Shown: piece after piece, positions 22,312 to 33,278 of the stretch | Numbering within the stretch: position 1 is the first letter of the stretch | Layout: every line of letters begins with the position of its first letter | Assembly (NCBI GenBank): GCA_037176885.1 | Contig: JAWWNJ010000018.1 | Location: 310,001-374,000, forward strand | Direction of reading: 5' to 3' | Origin: Favolaschia claudopus | Lineage: Eukaryota; Basidiomycota; Agaricomycetes; Agaricales; Mycenaceae | DNA: 64,000 nucleotides | The notes under the pieces: generated by a model | Seen by the model: only the letters and a program-made list of their open reading frames with translations | The model's database searches: none | Told to the model about the DNA's origin: nothing | Position numbers and translations under genes: made by a program

Positions 22312-23920
22312 AGATGGAATCAATTTATTAAGTAACGTTTCATGCCCTTTAGGGCATATGTCGCTACTGTGCGCCTCTGTGTAGCTAACGGTAGGTACTG
22401 TGGTAGGTACGAGTAGTCATGATGAGTAGATCAAGAAAGTAGGTGTGGACACGGGCACGAGTAAATGCGAGGCCATGAGAAAATGATCATGGTGGGACAA
22501 ACTTGAGAGTATGGTATGGTTCATGGGGCGAAAAGCTCTAGGAGCGGAAGTCCAGGTACGGTTGATTGTACATGAGAGAGAAGGGACATGAGGGGAGGGG
22601 GAATAAGTGTTAAACGGACTCGCCTCGGTGCTCACTTTGCATACCAGCAAAGAAAGATCCAGAGGCAGAAAGTTCATCCTCGATGCGACGGAAGAGTATC
22701 TGACGGACAGGGCACTCGGCCGCCGTAGCTGAGTGTTTACCACCACAGCCACGCAGAGCGCATTTCGGGACGATATGGGGGCACTGTTTGCCAGATTTGC
22801 AGGGTTTGGCATTGGGGCAACGGCATTCTGAAGTGGGATGAGGACCAGCGCAGGTGCCACAGACAGCCTTGCTGTGGCATTGGGAGGCAATATGACCGAA
22901 TCGGAAACATTTGAAGCACTGGCTGGGACGGGGCCGGTACTTCTCGACACGGTGGAGGAATCCTTCAAGCGCCAGGCGCTCTCTAATGCAATCATTTGCC
23001 ACGTCCGCATCGTCAAAATACAGGACAAGCGATGAGTGGCGTTTGGTTGCTCGGAGCTGCTCGGGAGAGCGGCGGCCAATCCAATGGACTGACCGAAGGT
23101 TGGTGACGATGCCCGGGATCCGAGACTCATTGTCGTCGACGAGGTCTCGTACCCAAGAGGCATCTCCATCTGCCTCTATACGGGTTGACGTTGACACTCG
23201 GTGGACAATGACGGCGAAGACTGGGGTTCGGATTTTGAGAAGGCTGGAGAACGAGGGCAGCCATGAGCTCTCCTGGTCTCGAAGGGTCACCACCTCCTCC
23301 GGTGAGTTGAGAGTGAGGCGGATGTCACCGTTACGATGCAAGGCGACTGCACGAGCCAACGAGGTCTGGGAAAAATATGTTTCCCCATCCCCAGCAAGGG
23401 CTTCGTACGTGATCCCCAAGCGTGTTGTCAGCGAGTTGAATTGGTCGCGTACAGCTGCGGGGGATGCAGACTGAAAAGCTGGGGATCGGCGGTCTTTTGG
23501 GGTAAGGACGAGATCACATGATGTGTTACGTGTGACGTGGTGGGCCGCCGAAGCGACGGAGGGGGCTGTCGTGGCTGGAGCAGAGGTTTTGAGTGTGGAG
23601 GCATAGGTGCGTTGAGGTGCATGGGCAGCTACAGAGGCTAATTCTTTGACAGTGTTGTTGAGAGCATCAAATTTGGATACGAGGGAGTCAAGACGGCTTG
23701 TGGTTTCTGATGAGGATGGTGTCTTTTGTTGTACGAGCTGCGCTACGAGCTTTCGTAGGTTGTTAATGGCGTCAACGGTGACTGAACATGTTTTGGCGGT
23801 GGCCTTGGGCAAGGGGAGGGCATAGATGGCTTGGTGGAGGTCATGAATGGTGAACCTGGCCGGAGTGGCGGGGTCCTTTGTTTGCGATGGTGATGGTTGC
23901 TGATTGAAAGCCATCCTTCA
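22312..23920 (-). mobile_element. Half-LINE: gag-only non-LTR element, 15 bp TSD
   Basis: A direct repeat AAAACATTTGATATG occurs at 22297-22311 and 23921-23935. Between them are 1609 bp holding, on the minus strand, six bases of leader, an intact 434-codon ORF1 and about 300 bases of 3' untranslated sequence ending TTACTTAATAAATTGATTCC. A small hairpin (ATGCCC-TAAA-GGGCAT) lies about 40 bases before the 3' end. No endonuclease or reverse transcriptase is present. Complete ends plus a target duplication mean the element was inserted in this form, so it was mobilised in trans by a full LINE. Confidence 0.8.
22610..23914 (-). CDS. ORF1 (gag-like, zinc knuckles) of half-LINE
   Basis: Uninterrupted 434-residue nucleic-acid-binding protein. 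Residues 1-90 contain an Ala/Pro-rich start and a predicted helical segment (INNLRKLVAQLVQQ, LDSLVSKFDALNNTVKELA) suited to a trimerising coiled coil. The middle, about 150-330, looks like an RRM-type or I/Tad-type ORF1 fold ending in LEGFLHRVEKYRPRP. Then comes a cysteine region: CFKCFRFGHIASQC (CX2CX4HX4C), CGTCAGPHPTSEC and a further C/H set with CALRGCGGKH. This order is typical of ORF1 in I- and Tad1-clade LINEs, where it packages the RNA. The ATG is only six bases inside the element end. Nothing follows in frame, so ORF2 is absent, not frameshifted. Confidence 0.85.
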   Translation of the reverse strand: MAFNQQPSPSQTKDPATPARFTIHDLHQAIYALPLPKATAKTCSVTVDAINNLRKLVAQLVQQKTPSSSETTSRLDSLVSKFDALNNTVKELASVAAHAPQRTYASTLKTSAPATTAPSVASAAHHVTRNTSCDLVLTPKDRRSPAFQSASPAAVRDQFNSLTTRLGITYEALAGDGETYFSQTSLARAVALHRNGDIRLTLNSPEEVVTLRDQESSWLPSFSSLLKIRTPVFAVIVHRVSTSTRIEADGDASWVRDLVDDNESRIPGIVTNLRSVHWIGRRSPEQLRATKRHSSLVLYFDDADVANDCIRERLALEGFLHRVEKYRPRPSQCFKCFRFGHIASQCHSKAVCGTCAGPHPTSECRCPNAKPCKSGKQCPHIVPKCALRGCGGKHSATAAECPVRQILFRRIEDELSASGSFFAGMQSEHRGESV

Positions 23921-23982
23921 AAAACATTTGATATGCGGCCTCATTCTACCCGAATTCTACGCGAGATTCTCAGAGAGAATTG

Positions 23983-26900
23983 TTCCCAACGGACTCAGAC
24001 TTCTGGTATTGGCAGATGCACTCACCGGCTGAGATCCGCAAGAACCCGGAGAAATTCCAGGGCCGCGCGTGGATCGATGTCTTTGAGGTTCGGCAGTGGC
24101 TCGCACAGCAAAATACGACCGACTCCGGAGCTGTAAGCGTCAGAATTGAACCAACCTCAGCACGAGGCTCCCTGCCTGCCATCAAAATCGAATCAGGCGA
24201 CACGTCTGGACTCTCACTCAACACTACCGATACAGTGCGGCTGCGTACCTACCAAGAAAATGGTCACGACGTCTTACAAATTCTGTCGGACAACGACTCC
24301 GATATCGAGGAAGTCTCGGATGCACTTCTTCAGCCATCAGGTCGCTCTTCAAGTCCGCTGGTTGCGGAAGGAATTGATATAGGTGAGTTTCAAAATTGTT
24401 TGTTTTTTGATTGCGTGTTGACGTTTTCAACTTGTTTTGAAGCAAGACGACCCGGGTGATTCCTCGATTCTTACCCTTCCATCGAGCGAGGGCCTCGACG
24501 CCAGTGATGGTGAGAATTCTCGAGTTTTCTTTGACGCGCAACTTGATGATGTTCCGTGAAAGACTCGGACAACGAGGACTTCGACGCCGCAAGCTACGAA
24601 AGTCTGACACCCTCTGGCAAGACCCCGGTATCACGTCTCTGGTCTTGGAAGGGCGATTCCGTATTACCGAGAAAACAACGGTCGAGCGCATCGAATACAT
24701 CATGCCTCCCGGCATCATCCCCTCGATCTGGCCTAATCCCCGTATTCCGACAGCCTTTGTCCTCGACTTCGGTTCGAAATTCGATTCCGATATCAATCCC
24801 AAGACAGGCAAATTATATACGTTGGATTGCCTGATTAAAAATCACGCACGTTTCTTTTTTGTTCTTTACGAATATGCGCTCATCTAGGTCTTTAGGACAA
24901 TGATTCCTGGAAAAGCGACGGCAGCGGGCAAGCAGACGGTACTGTTCTCAACGCGCAGCAGAATACACGCCGAAATGAAGGGACGACTGTTGAAGATATC
25001 ACCGCAACGTAAGTGATCGTGGTTATCTATCGTGCTTTCTCACTGTCCTCAACATATTCTTAACACTTATCAACTCCAAGCGCTGCACGGCCGTAGATTC
25101 GGAGGGGAATGTCTGTAAGGGAAAGCCGAAATTAATGCCGCTGACAAACGTTTGCTTGTCTTATATTTTCGCTCTTTTGGCAATTCTGAGATCAATCTAG
25201 GGCTCGGTGAACGGCCAGGATTATTGGGTCGCTTGCAATGGATGGCGAAAGACTTTCAAAGAGAGTCATCGCACCTTCAGCCTCCCGGAAAGGGTCAGCC
25301 AGACCTTTCTGATGAAGCTCTTTCGCGGCGAGCGCATCGCGGAAAGAACTTCCAAAGACACTCAACCGTGCTCGGGAATCATAGCCGCGCGGACTGGAAA
25401 GAAATTGAAGGCTTGTCGTAATTTGTGCTGTTTTTCATCGTGGTCAATGTTAACGTCTCTTTTGAACCTGTATAGATCATCCCCATATTGTGAATGGCCA
25501 TGTCGTGACGAACAGCGAGATGAGCCATTACAAATGCCGAGTCAAGAGGACGATTTTCGTTCCTCGAGACGAATCTATTCGTAAGGCCGTCATTCTACAC
25601 AATGCAATCCCTATTCCGCACCGTCATCCGTTACCTCCACTCGCCAAAGTCTCTTTATCTGTGCAGGACAAATACGAGACCTGTATTGAGAAACGTGGCG
25701 TTGTTGGTGCAACTGTGCGTGATGTCGATCGTGGTGCGTCTCCAAATATATATCGTGTCCTATTTGACGCCCAATACGACCCAGCTGAGTCTTCTCTTCT
25801 CCTTTGTGATGGGCAGCCGCCGTCTGCTTGGTCTCCCGCACTCTGAAATATGCGTTCTAAACGGGACATGGTTCGCAAACAGAAGGTCAAAAAATATCCC
25901 GCCGGCATGGGGATTCCAGGTGTGTTCTAGCATTACTACTCAATTGACTTTTCTCACATAATCCACAGGCGCATTCCAGCTGTTTCTGGAGGATCAGAAA
26001 AAACCGCTTGATCAGCGGTACATTCACTGTTGTCGTGCAATTAACGACGGCGGTGTTATCATAATTACTGGTGTTCCGTTCTTGATCAAACTCCTCGATG
26101 ACCCAGGGGTTCGGTAGTCTCGAACCCAGACGTTAAGAGCAGCAACCGCTCGCGCTCTGCGAGCGCACCGCTACCAAAAAGGGCAATGTTGAGATGTTGA
26201 AATGACGGCGAGGCAGAATGATGGAAAAAATTGATCGCGGTTGCTGCTCTTATTAAGGGATGATGTTGCTGGTGATTTGGTTGATGTCTCTGCCCCGGCC
26301 ATCATCCCGAAAGATCTGGAGCCGAGATTAGGGGTTCGGGCGTTCGATGATGATACCACGTTCAAGCGCGTGGAGGGCGAGATGAACGAGTGGGAGTTGG
26401 CATTATTCTTCAAGGCTGTCGAGCGCGGTGCGAATGTTTATTTATTTCTATTTCCGAGCATGGCTAAACAAAAGTAACTCAGCCGTTACCGCAATTCGCG
26501 CCTACATAAATCGCGCAAGCGCGGATTTCTACGAAATTCTGTTCGACGAGCTCCAACGAGTCAAGGAGTTGATCACCGGAAAGGTCCTGGGAATGAAGCG
26601 CTTCGTTCCGGGCGGTAATTTACTTGTAATGAATGCTGATATGGAGGCGGCGCAAGTCATCGGCATCGCGCGCTCAGTTATGAAAACAAACATACCTGAA
26701 TACAGTGGAATCCCTAACGACATCACGCCGGCGGAAGCTGCAAAATATTTCGTCAAAATTTGTTATCGGCACACCAAGGAGTGAGTCGCAATTCCATACC
26801 CGTTTTGAATACTATAGTTCTCATACCGCAGAGCAATCCACGATTTCAAAAGCCTGGTCACACCGGAGCAGTACAACCGCTTGATGAATTTCATGTATAT

Positions 26901-28210
26901 TGATTCGAAGCAGCGTTTGGAAGAGTTTTCGCGTTTTGTGAACGACCTCGGCATTAAAAAAATACAGGGTGCGTTTTATTTTTCCCTATAACAACTGCCT
27001 GCTTACAACATTAAGATTGGTGGGCGCACAAGGAGATTCACGATTGGATTATACCTTGTCTCGTCAAAGCACTCTCAAATATTTATCCCGATGACTGGGA
27101 CACGACGCCTGCGACAACAAACACGGGCGAGACGCAGCATCATTGGACGAACGCCATGACCGGCAAAAAATTGTCGCTGGTTGAGGCGATTGAAAGGTTC
27201 GTATTCCTTGCACTTGTAGCGTTATCTTGTATTGAATCAGCGACGAGCGCATGAAGGTTGCGAGAACAAGTATTCGTGGGGGAACGGGAATACAAGTGAC
27301 TACTGAAGCAAGGGATACAACAGACTTATAAGTACGGATGCTTGGCAACGAATAGGGGGTGCAGCTGCGTTGAAGCAAGGAATCCTTACAAACACGCACA
27401 ACGGGGAGTATGAGCGGCTGTCTCGTAATTCGCAGCGGCAGGCGAAAGCAGCGCAGAAGGTTCGTCAGAATGACGAGCTGACGGAAATTTCGAACGGGAT
27501 TTCGGAGGAACTGGTTGTACTGAAGCAAAGTCGTCAGCAGTTGTCTGCAAGAGAGAAAGAGCTTCGGCAAAAGTTGAAGGACACCAAGCCGTCAACGAAG
27601 GCCGGCAAGAAACAAGCCTCCCGATCGAACGCCAGTCGCTCCGTCATCGTCTCGTCCAGTTCAACCGGTCGAGTTCGGAGTATTCCAGTTCCCGGTGCGT
27701 TCTGCCTTCACCCCTCGATTTTCAAGACTACTTGGCTCACATTCTTCTCAGCGTTACCCGCAATTAATCCATCCATTGTGTGCGGCACCATCATTGGAGA
27801 CATCAGGGACCCTATCCTACGTCCCTAATTATCTGGGCAGCGCTGATCTCGACAGCTCCTCCCCAATCGCCCCTCCCTCTATGTTCGCTGAATGGGGTCC
27901 AACCACGCTCGACGAGCTTGCAAACTGGAACTTTGTAGAACCTTCATTCACGGCTTCTTCGGCAATCGACTTCAACTCTTTCAATTCCAGTGTCATCACT
28001 CTCAACGACAGCGGGGTGAATGACGCGAGTTTCGACGCTCCTGATGCAACGAATCAACCGTCCGAGCAATCGACGGCTTCCTCCGCTCCCTCCGCCGCCC
28101 CTCGCTCTCGTAAACGACGACTTGAAGTTGATGAGTCGAACATCATCCAGTCGTCTCGTCTGCGCACGAAGTCTGCTAAACTACGGGCATCAGAGGATGT
28201 CACCAGCACC
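23983..28210 (+). pseudogene. DDE (MULE-like) transposase-type gene, decayed
   Basis: A long multi-exon gene of a family I remember as repeated in Agaricomycete genomes, usually named hypothetical. Blocks in order: FPTDSDFWYWQMHSP; an acidic stretch; ITEKTTVERIEYI with IWPNPRIPTAFVLDFG; CTAVDSEGNVCKGKPK; DYWVACNGWRKTFKESHRTF; VPRDESIRKAVILHN; QRYIHCCRAINDGG with IKLLDDPGV; DDDTTFKRVEGEMNEWEL; a helical block ending VMNADMEAAQVIG; KEIHDWIIPCLVKAL; TTPATTNTGETQHHWTN; then a coiled coil (27370-27640) and a Ser-rich tail. The D, D and E in the TTFKRVEG, NADMEA and TNTGET blocks sit where MULE transposases keep their catalytic triad, which is inference. Defects: a 216 bp insertion at 26115 bringing a stop, a frame change near 24600, unclear joins near 25020, 27300 and 27700. 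One intron needs a GC donor at 24846. Confidence 0.65.
26115..26330. mobile_element. 216 bp insertion, palindromic TIRs, 9 bp TSD
   Basis: Flanked by GGGGTTCGG at 26106-26114 and 26331-26339. The left end reads TAGTCTCGAACCCAGAC and the right end, complemented, TAATCTCGGCTCCAGATC. Each end is a short palindrome (GTCT/AGAC and ATCT/AGAT) around a 7 nt loop starting CG and ending CC. Inside is a second inverted pair, AAGAGCAGCAACCGC. It sits between the PGV and FDDDTTFKR blocks of the DDE-like gene and starts with an in-frame TAG. Confidence 0.75.
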
Positions 28211-28495
28211 GTGAGTTTTGTTCTTCGTCTCGTTTGTCACTGCTTATATTCCGTACCACTAGACTAAATAAACGAGCATCTCTGTTGATTTTTGATCCGA
28301 CAAGCATGTAGAAATTTTGGTAGTAGAATTTATTGTTCTCGATGCACTATGTTACTATGAAGAACTTCGTACAACACGTTCGACGCAAGCTAATTATTAT
28401 TATTACTTGACAACACGCCATGTTGGACGCATCATATGTTGACAGGTATTTGTGTTGAGACGTTGGAATGTGCGGCAGATGAAGCGGTAACAATG

Positions 28496-28561
28496 TGCCT
28501 CACTTTGAGCCATCTGCCTCACTTTCCTCGATCTGCCTCACATCAAATCCACCTGCCTCAC
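28496..28561. repeat. Four TGCCTCAC units at 19-20 bp spacing
   Basis: TGCCTCAC starts at 28496, 28515, 28534 and 28554, within a looser ATCTGCCTCACATCAA unit. Two helical turns of spacing could allow cooperative binding by a protein on one DNA face, but it may simply be a degenerate minisatellite. Confidence 0.55.
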
Positions 28562-28757
28562 ATCAATTATCATCGGGGCCCGCCGCTTTGTTAATCCTCA
28601 GGGAGACCCCCGCGGACCCCCCTTTAACGCTCGCCGCTTGGCCCACTGCGTGGTGCTAGCGCTCGCCACTAGGGCCCACTGCGTGGAGCTTGTACATATT
28701 TTTCGCGTGGTGGAAAGCGGTGATTGAAAAAGATCAGGAAAGCAAAACTAAATTGCA

Positions 28758-28822
28758 AAAGCAGGGTTCGAACCGCAGACCGCGTGACACTGATAAGCCC
28801 TGACGACACCACGGTTCGCATG
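28758..28822 (-). other. tRNA-like sequence with B box
   Basis: Minus strand carries TGGTGTCGTCAGGG (A-box-like) and GGTTCGAACCC (B box) 40 bases apart. Arms do not pair well enough for a tRNA. Probably a tRNA pseudogene or SINE head. It is followed at 28840-28925 by a dense set of CTTATAAGG half-palindromes between GCCTGG and CCAGGC. Confidence 0.4.
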
Positions 28823-28929
28823 TCAAAAAGCCTGGTAAGGCCTTGGAGCACCTAATGGCCTTATAAGGTCTAACAGGGTTCGAGGGGTGACCTTATAAGG
28901 TGTAATAAGGTCTGTTAAGGTCCTCCCAG

Positions 28930-29809
28930 GCTGCCTTCCTGGAGGTTACGAAATTGAGTTGGGTTCGTTACAGACATAGTTTTGGAACTTTTGTTACATC
29001 TTTTTTGGCCGAAAATTCAGAGTTGTGTTGGTTTTGATGATTTGTGCTGTGATTGTATGCCAATGTGACGTCGTATATTACATACCCCGAAGTATCGTCT
29101 AAACCAGTCGTAGGGCTACGATAAACGGGTGAGTGGGTTTGAGCTCCGTTCAGCCCCAATTCCAATCACAATTAGGCAAGTTGTCGATTTTGGAGGCCAG
29201 TCGATAGAAGATGAAGACCCCGCTGTATTTCGGCAAGTCGTGGGGATTTTCAAGCAAGAGATAGACCTATAGATGGGGACGTTAAAACAAAGTAAGGGTT
29301 GGTATTACCGTTCTTAATTGAATCCAGAAGATTTTAACAGGAGGGTGAGTGTGGCAGTAAGTTCGAGTTCCAAGAGGTAATTCTTGCTAACTCGGTTGGT
29401 TCAGTCAGTAGGTTGGCACCAGAAGGTATTCAGAAAGTGGGGGATAATTGGTACGATGCTATTGAAGTACATTTGTGAATAAATACGAGGAGAGGTACCA
29501 TTATTTTGGGTCCATACATGCGGTACAAAATAAATAGGAATGGACTGTCCATATGGCTCGCACAGCCAAATATCAGGAATCAGGGGTCGTTTCCATGATT
29601 TAGAACTCGCCCGCATGCTCGTAGTAAGGCCCGGATTAACTTATTTCATCTTGAAATTGAGTTGAACCAATAAGATTGGGTCGAGGAGAAATGTGGTCAT
29701 TTGTTCCACATGGGTCGCTGAGGGATCGTTGTGATTGCTGCCTCGAAGTGATCTTGGCAATTATGTCTCAAAACCACGGAGGTTATTGAAAGTGTGTAAA
29801 AGGAAGAAT
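28930..29809. other. No gene seen
   Basis: Short frames only, with no recognisable domain or repeat. Confidence 0.4.
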
Positions 29810-29881
29810 GCACTGGTCGAGGATCGAACTCGAGACCTCCCGCATATATAGTGGTGGCTCTACCAACTGAGCTACCAGTCC
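29810..29881 (-). tRNA. Degenerate tRNA or tRNA pseudogene (72 nt)
   Basis: The minus strand gives acceptor GGACTGG against CCAGTGC (six of seven pairs), D arm GCTC/GAGC with loop AGTTGGTA, and T arm TCGAG/CTCGA with loop TTCGATC, all of canonical size. The anticodon arm (ACCAC, loop TATATAT, GCGGG) has only three pairs and lacks U33, so no identity can be assigned. Internal promoter boxes are perfect, so it may be transcribed, but decoding function is doubtful. Confidence 0.5.
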
Positions 29882-30147
29882 GTTAATTTGGGACCGGATC
29901 CAAACATGTTGGACTAAGTCACTAGCTGACTTATGACTCAAGGCTATGCAGTATTACAGCATGCTTGTTAGTTGAAGCAAGGTAAAATGGTTCTGACAAT
30001 TATGAACTCGATTGGAGCCCAAATTCGGACTTCCGCCTGAGGTAGGGGCCAGGAACGAATATTTAAAAGTCGAGGTGAGGCGAAATGATGCGATCATATG
30101 AGGTTCCCACGGTTCAACTGGTTCGTGTCGGTGGTGACGGTGAAGTA

Positions 30148-30738
30148 AGATAGAGAGCGTGGGATCCCCGCACCTTACTTAAGCACGTTATGTAACGCTT
30201 ATTAATCGTTCCCACGGCCAAATCCCCAGTCGCACAAAAAAAATCGTGCTCTTTCCGGCCTGCGGAAGGTCTGACCTACAGACTTAGAAGACATTCTCGC
30301 TGTTTCGGCTCTGAAATTTTGGTTTTTGCTTTGAAAAGCACCTTCCACACTGCAAGGAGGTTCTGTCACTCATCGGTTTGACAGGTCCCACCCTTAAGCG
30401 AGCTGCCGAAGCATGCCGAGATGACTATCCTGTGGCTGTGCTGGCCAAATTTTCCTCCGAAATTTTTGAAAAGTGTCCCATTTGGTGAGAAAACCACAAA
30501 GAAACACTCAGAAAAAAAGTGGTCTGAATTTTTTTGTGGGTCATAAAGCAAGAGACCAAGGGACATTTTGGCAACTCTGCCCAATAGGAACCCCTCATTG
30601 AACCTCTATCTAAGACTTGTATTGGGCAAAACTCCCAATCTGGACCTTAGCATCGTGCTATAAGCCCTCGACGTCGAGCGTGACAATGTCACAGTGTGAT
30701 GCTGACATAAGGGTGCGGGGATCCCACGCTCTCTATCT
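30148..30738. mobile_element. MITE, AGATAGAGAGCG family (591 bp)
   Basis: Perfect TIRs of about 30 bp (AGATAGAGAGCGTGGGATCC at the left) flanked by TA at 30146-30147 and 30739-30740. No coding capacity recognised. Confidence 0.85.
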
Positions 30739-31286
30739 TAAAAGAGGTGAAAGTTGGAGGATAGAGAGTGATTGGTATCCTATATGATACTTGCCAGGCC
30801 ATCAGTCGCGTGACTTTTGACAGAAAATCACGGGGTTTTGTCAACATCCTACAACACAACCGGCTGTCATTGCCGACTTCTTGATTAAGAGATTTCACCT
30901 TCACTGTGGGGTACGGAAGAAGGGGTTCGGGGTTGACGTTGCAGTCTTGCAGAGGCAGAATGGCAGAGAAAGACTTGATTAGCTGCCTCAAATTCGTGAG
31001 GTTAGTACACACAATTTTGGTTTTTCGCTGTTCAAATTTCGCGTTTTGTAACCCTAAGTTAGGAGTACCTGCGATTTCTCTGAAATAAAAAATTTTACCT
31101 ATAAACCATACCCTAATTCCTGCTAAATCTCGAATCCCGAAGGATTCTGGACAAAATTGCGACTGGTCATGAAGTTTTGGCCGCAGCCATAGCTCAAGGG
31201 TACGGTTTGACAGCCACTGATTGTTCGACTCTTATGACAGGGTTCACTTTGGGATGGCAGAAGAGTCTGCTCACGAGACTAGGATG

Positions 31287-31665
31287 CAGTGGTGGCAAAA
31301 TCTGATGTCACCCCCAAAAAAGGAAATTCTCATCAATTCAACTCGTTTTCTTTTCTGTGCCCTGTTTTCTGTGGTCGGACCTTTCACAGTATTCCAGACA
31401 TAGATTTGAAACACATGCACCCTTTTCCATCTTAGGATACCTCGAAAATTGACACTTTTTGGGCAAGACTTCCCAACCATCTTTGGCCCAGTTCTCCTCA
31501 ATGAATGGACCTATCTTTCTCAATCTTGCCTCGACAGGCAGTGGATTTGCCGTTCCAATGGATCTGTGCCCTTGTCGCTACCAGACGGCGATGGCAAGGG
31601 CAGATTAGGGGCGGTTTGATAAAAATTTCCTTTTTTGGGGGTGACATCAGATTTTGCCGCCACTG
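31287..31665. mobile_element. MITE, CAGTGGCGGCAAAATC family, copy 1 (379 bp)
   Basis: TIRs CAGTGGTGGCAAAATCTGAT and complement; a near-identical copy with intact TA duplication is at 49220-49600. Here the left flank is TG instead of TA. The frames inside are mirror images of each other and not genes. Confidence 0.85.
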
Positions 31666-32192
31666 TATGAACCAACAGAGGGGAAAAGTAAATCGGTCAG
31701 AATTCCCACGCTCGTTATCGATCTCCGAAGGGGAATCCCTCGGCCGGGAAAACGCGTTTCCGGCATCTGGAAAGCCCTCGAAATGCACTCGATGAATTCC
31801 GCCGCATCAGTGACATCCGAATCCGGTAATTTGATGGAGGCGGTGTTTGACCTTTCTGGTTATTAATCTGAGGTGTTGGAACTTGGATCGCATGGTAGGG
31901 GGTTGCAACGAAGTGCTGTTTAGTATAGAGGTTTGAACATATGAGAAGGAGGTGCGACTTCTGGAAGGTGCGAGTTCGGTCCTTTCCTTTTGCTTTTTTT
32001 TTTTTTTTGCTCCTACTACTTACTATCCTAACCACATTGTTCGAATTTCCACGTATTTTCTGCTGAGCATCACAGGGTATATATAGCCACATGTAGTACA
32101 TTTCCTTCAATATTTCAAGGTCTGTGAGCGAGCGCAAGGTGGGATACGCAGTCAACTCGGTTTTGGCAGCCATATGAAGTCACAATATAGTA

Positions 32193-32392
32193 GCGGGTTT
32201 GTGCAAAGCGACCCGAGTCGCTTTGGGACCGCTCAAATCCCCACAACGAGTAGCCTCATGTGTGAAGTCTCAGCGATCTAGGAATGCCCTTGGGCAATAC
32301 TCTTCTAGGTCGCTTGAAGCTCACACCTGGTATCTGTTGTTGCGGAGATCTGAGCGGTCAAAAAGCGACCTGGGTCGCTCGCACAAACTCTC
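32193..32392. mobile_element. MITE, GGGTTTGTGC family, second copy (200 bp)
   Basis: Same length and ends as 13706-13905, in opposite orientation, flanked by TA (32191-32192, 32393-32394). Confidence 0.9.
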
Positions 32393-32397
32393 TAGTA

Positions 32398-32978
32398 CAG
32401 TGCCAAGCACCACTTCTCCAACACTGCCTTTTCGGGCGGAAGAAAATTTTTGTAATTTATTTGTGATTTTCTGAGGAAGAAAACCGACCAAAAGAATGCG
32501 TTTGGCGTCGAGAACTCACTTTTTCTCACGGTGTTTCACTTTTTTCGGGTCTGAAAAAAATAAAATCGTCATTTTGACTCTAATTTTGGATGGATTGAGC
32601 CCAGATGTGTTCAGTTGTCATGCAGAAACCCTGAAAAAGTGGTAGCCGAGTGTAGCGGAGTCTGTTCTGACTTACCTGGGTGATCCGCCCAATGCTGGCA
32701 CGGCAAAGTCCGGGAAACACGTGATCTTAACCCTAACCGATATGGGAATTTGATGATGGCATCAACCATCATTAGGGTTTGTTTCACTTTTTCGGAGGTG
32801 AAAACACAAAAACTTGTTCAATTGCCTTGCAAAGCACAAGATGAGTTGCTACACATCCATAGAGACGTTCTACGCTGTTTTTAAGTTGAATGGTGATGAC
32901 GGCATAATGTAGTATCGAGTTTAACTTTGGATGCCGTCCCCTGCCAAAAAAGGAACCGTGATGTGATGCTTGGCACTG
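32398..32978. mobile_element. MITE, CAGTGCCAAGCA family (581 bp)
   Basis: Ends CAGTGCCAAGCA and TGCTTGGCACTG flanked by TA (32396-32397, 32979-32980), placed three bases after the preceding MITE. Its 3' 130 bases (GATGACGGCATAATGTAGTA onward) recur at 58108-58190, where the copy is broken by another element. Confidence 0.85.
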
Positions 32979-33278
32979 TATGGCTCTCTAAATCAAAATA
33001 GAGGCTCAAAATGTAAGAAAAACTGTCACTGATTTTACGAGCACTGGAGACGGAAAGTCAAAGCGGGGCGAGGATCAACAAAAGTTGAATAACATGCGTG
33101 ATGAGTTAGCGTGTGCTAAGTTATGCCAGAAACACCGCCACCATCAAATTACCCGACTCGGATGTCACTGATGCGGCGGAAGTTTGGGAAGTATCGAAAT
33201 GACCGATTTTCCAGTTGCGATCATGTCATGAGTCATGCGAGAGGTCACGAGACTAACCCATCCTCAGTCTAAGCCTCG

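Larger units (their letters stand above)
31797..33181. mobile_element. TIR element hosting two nested MITEs (1385 bp)
   Basis: Perfect 24 bp inverted ends, TTCCGCCGCATCAGTGACAT at the left and the complement at 33181. Within it lie a 200 bp MITE (32193-32392) and a 581 bp MITE (32398-32978). The remaining own sequence is about 600 bp and non-coding. No target duplication is evident. Confidence 0.75.
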
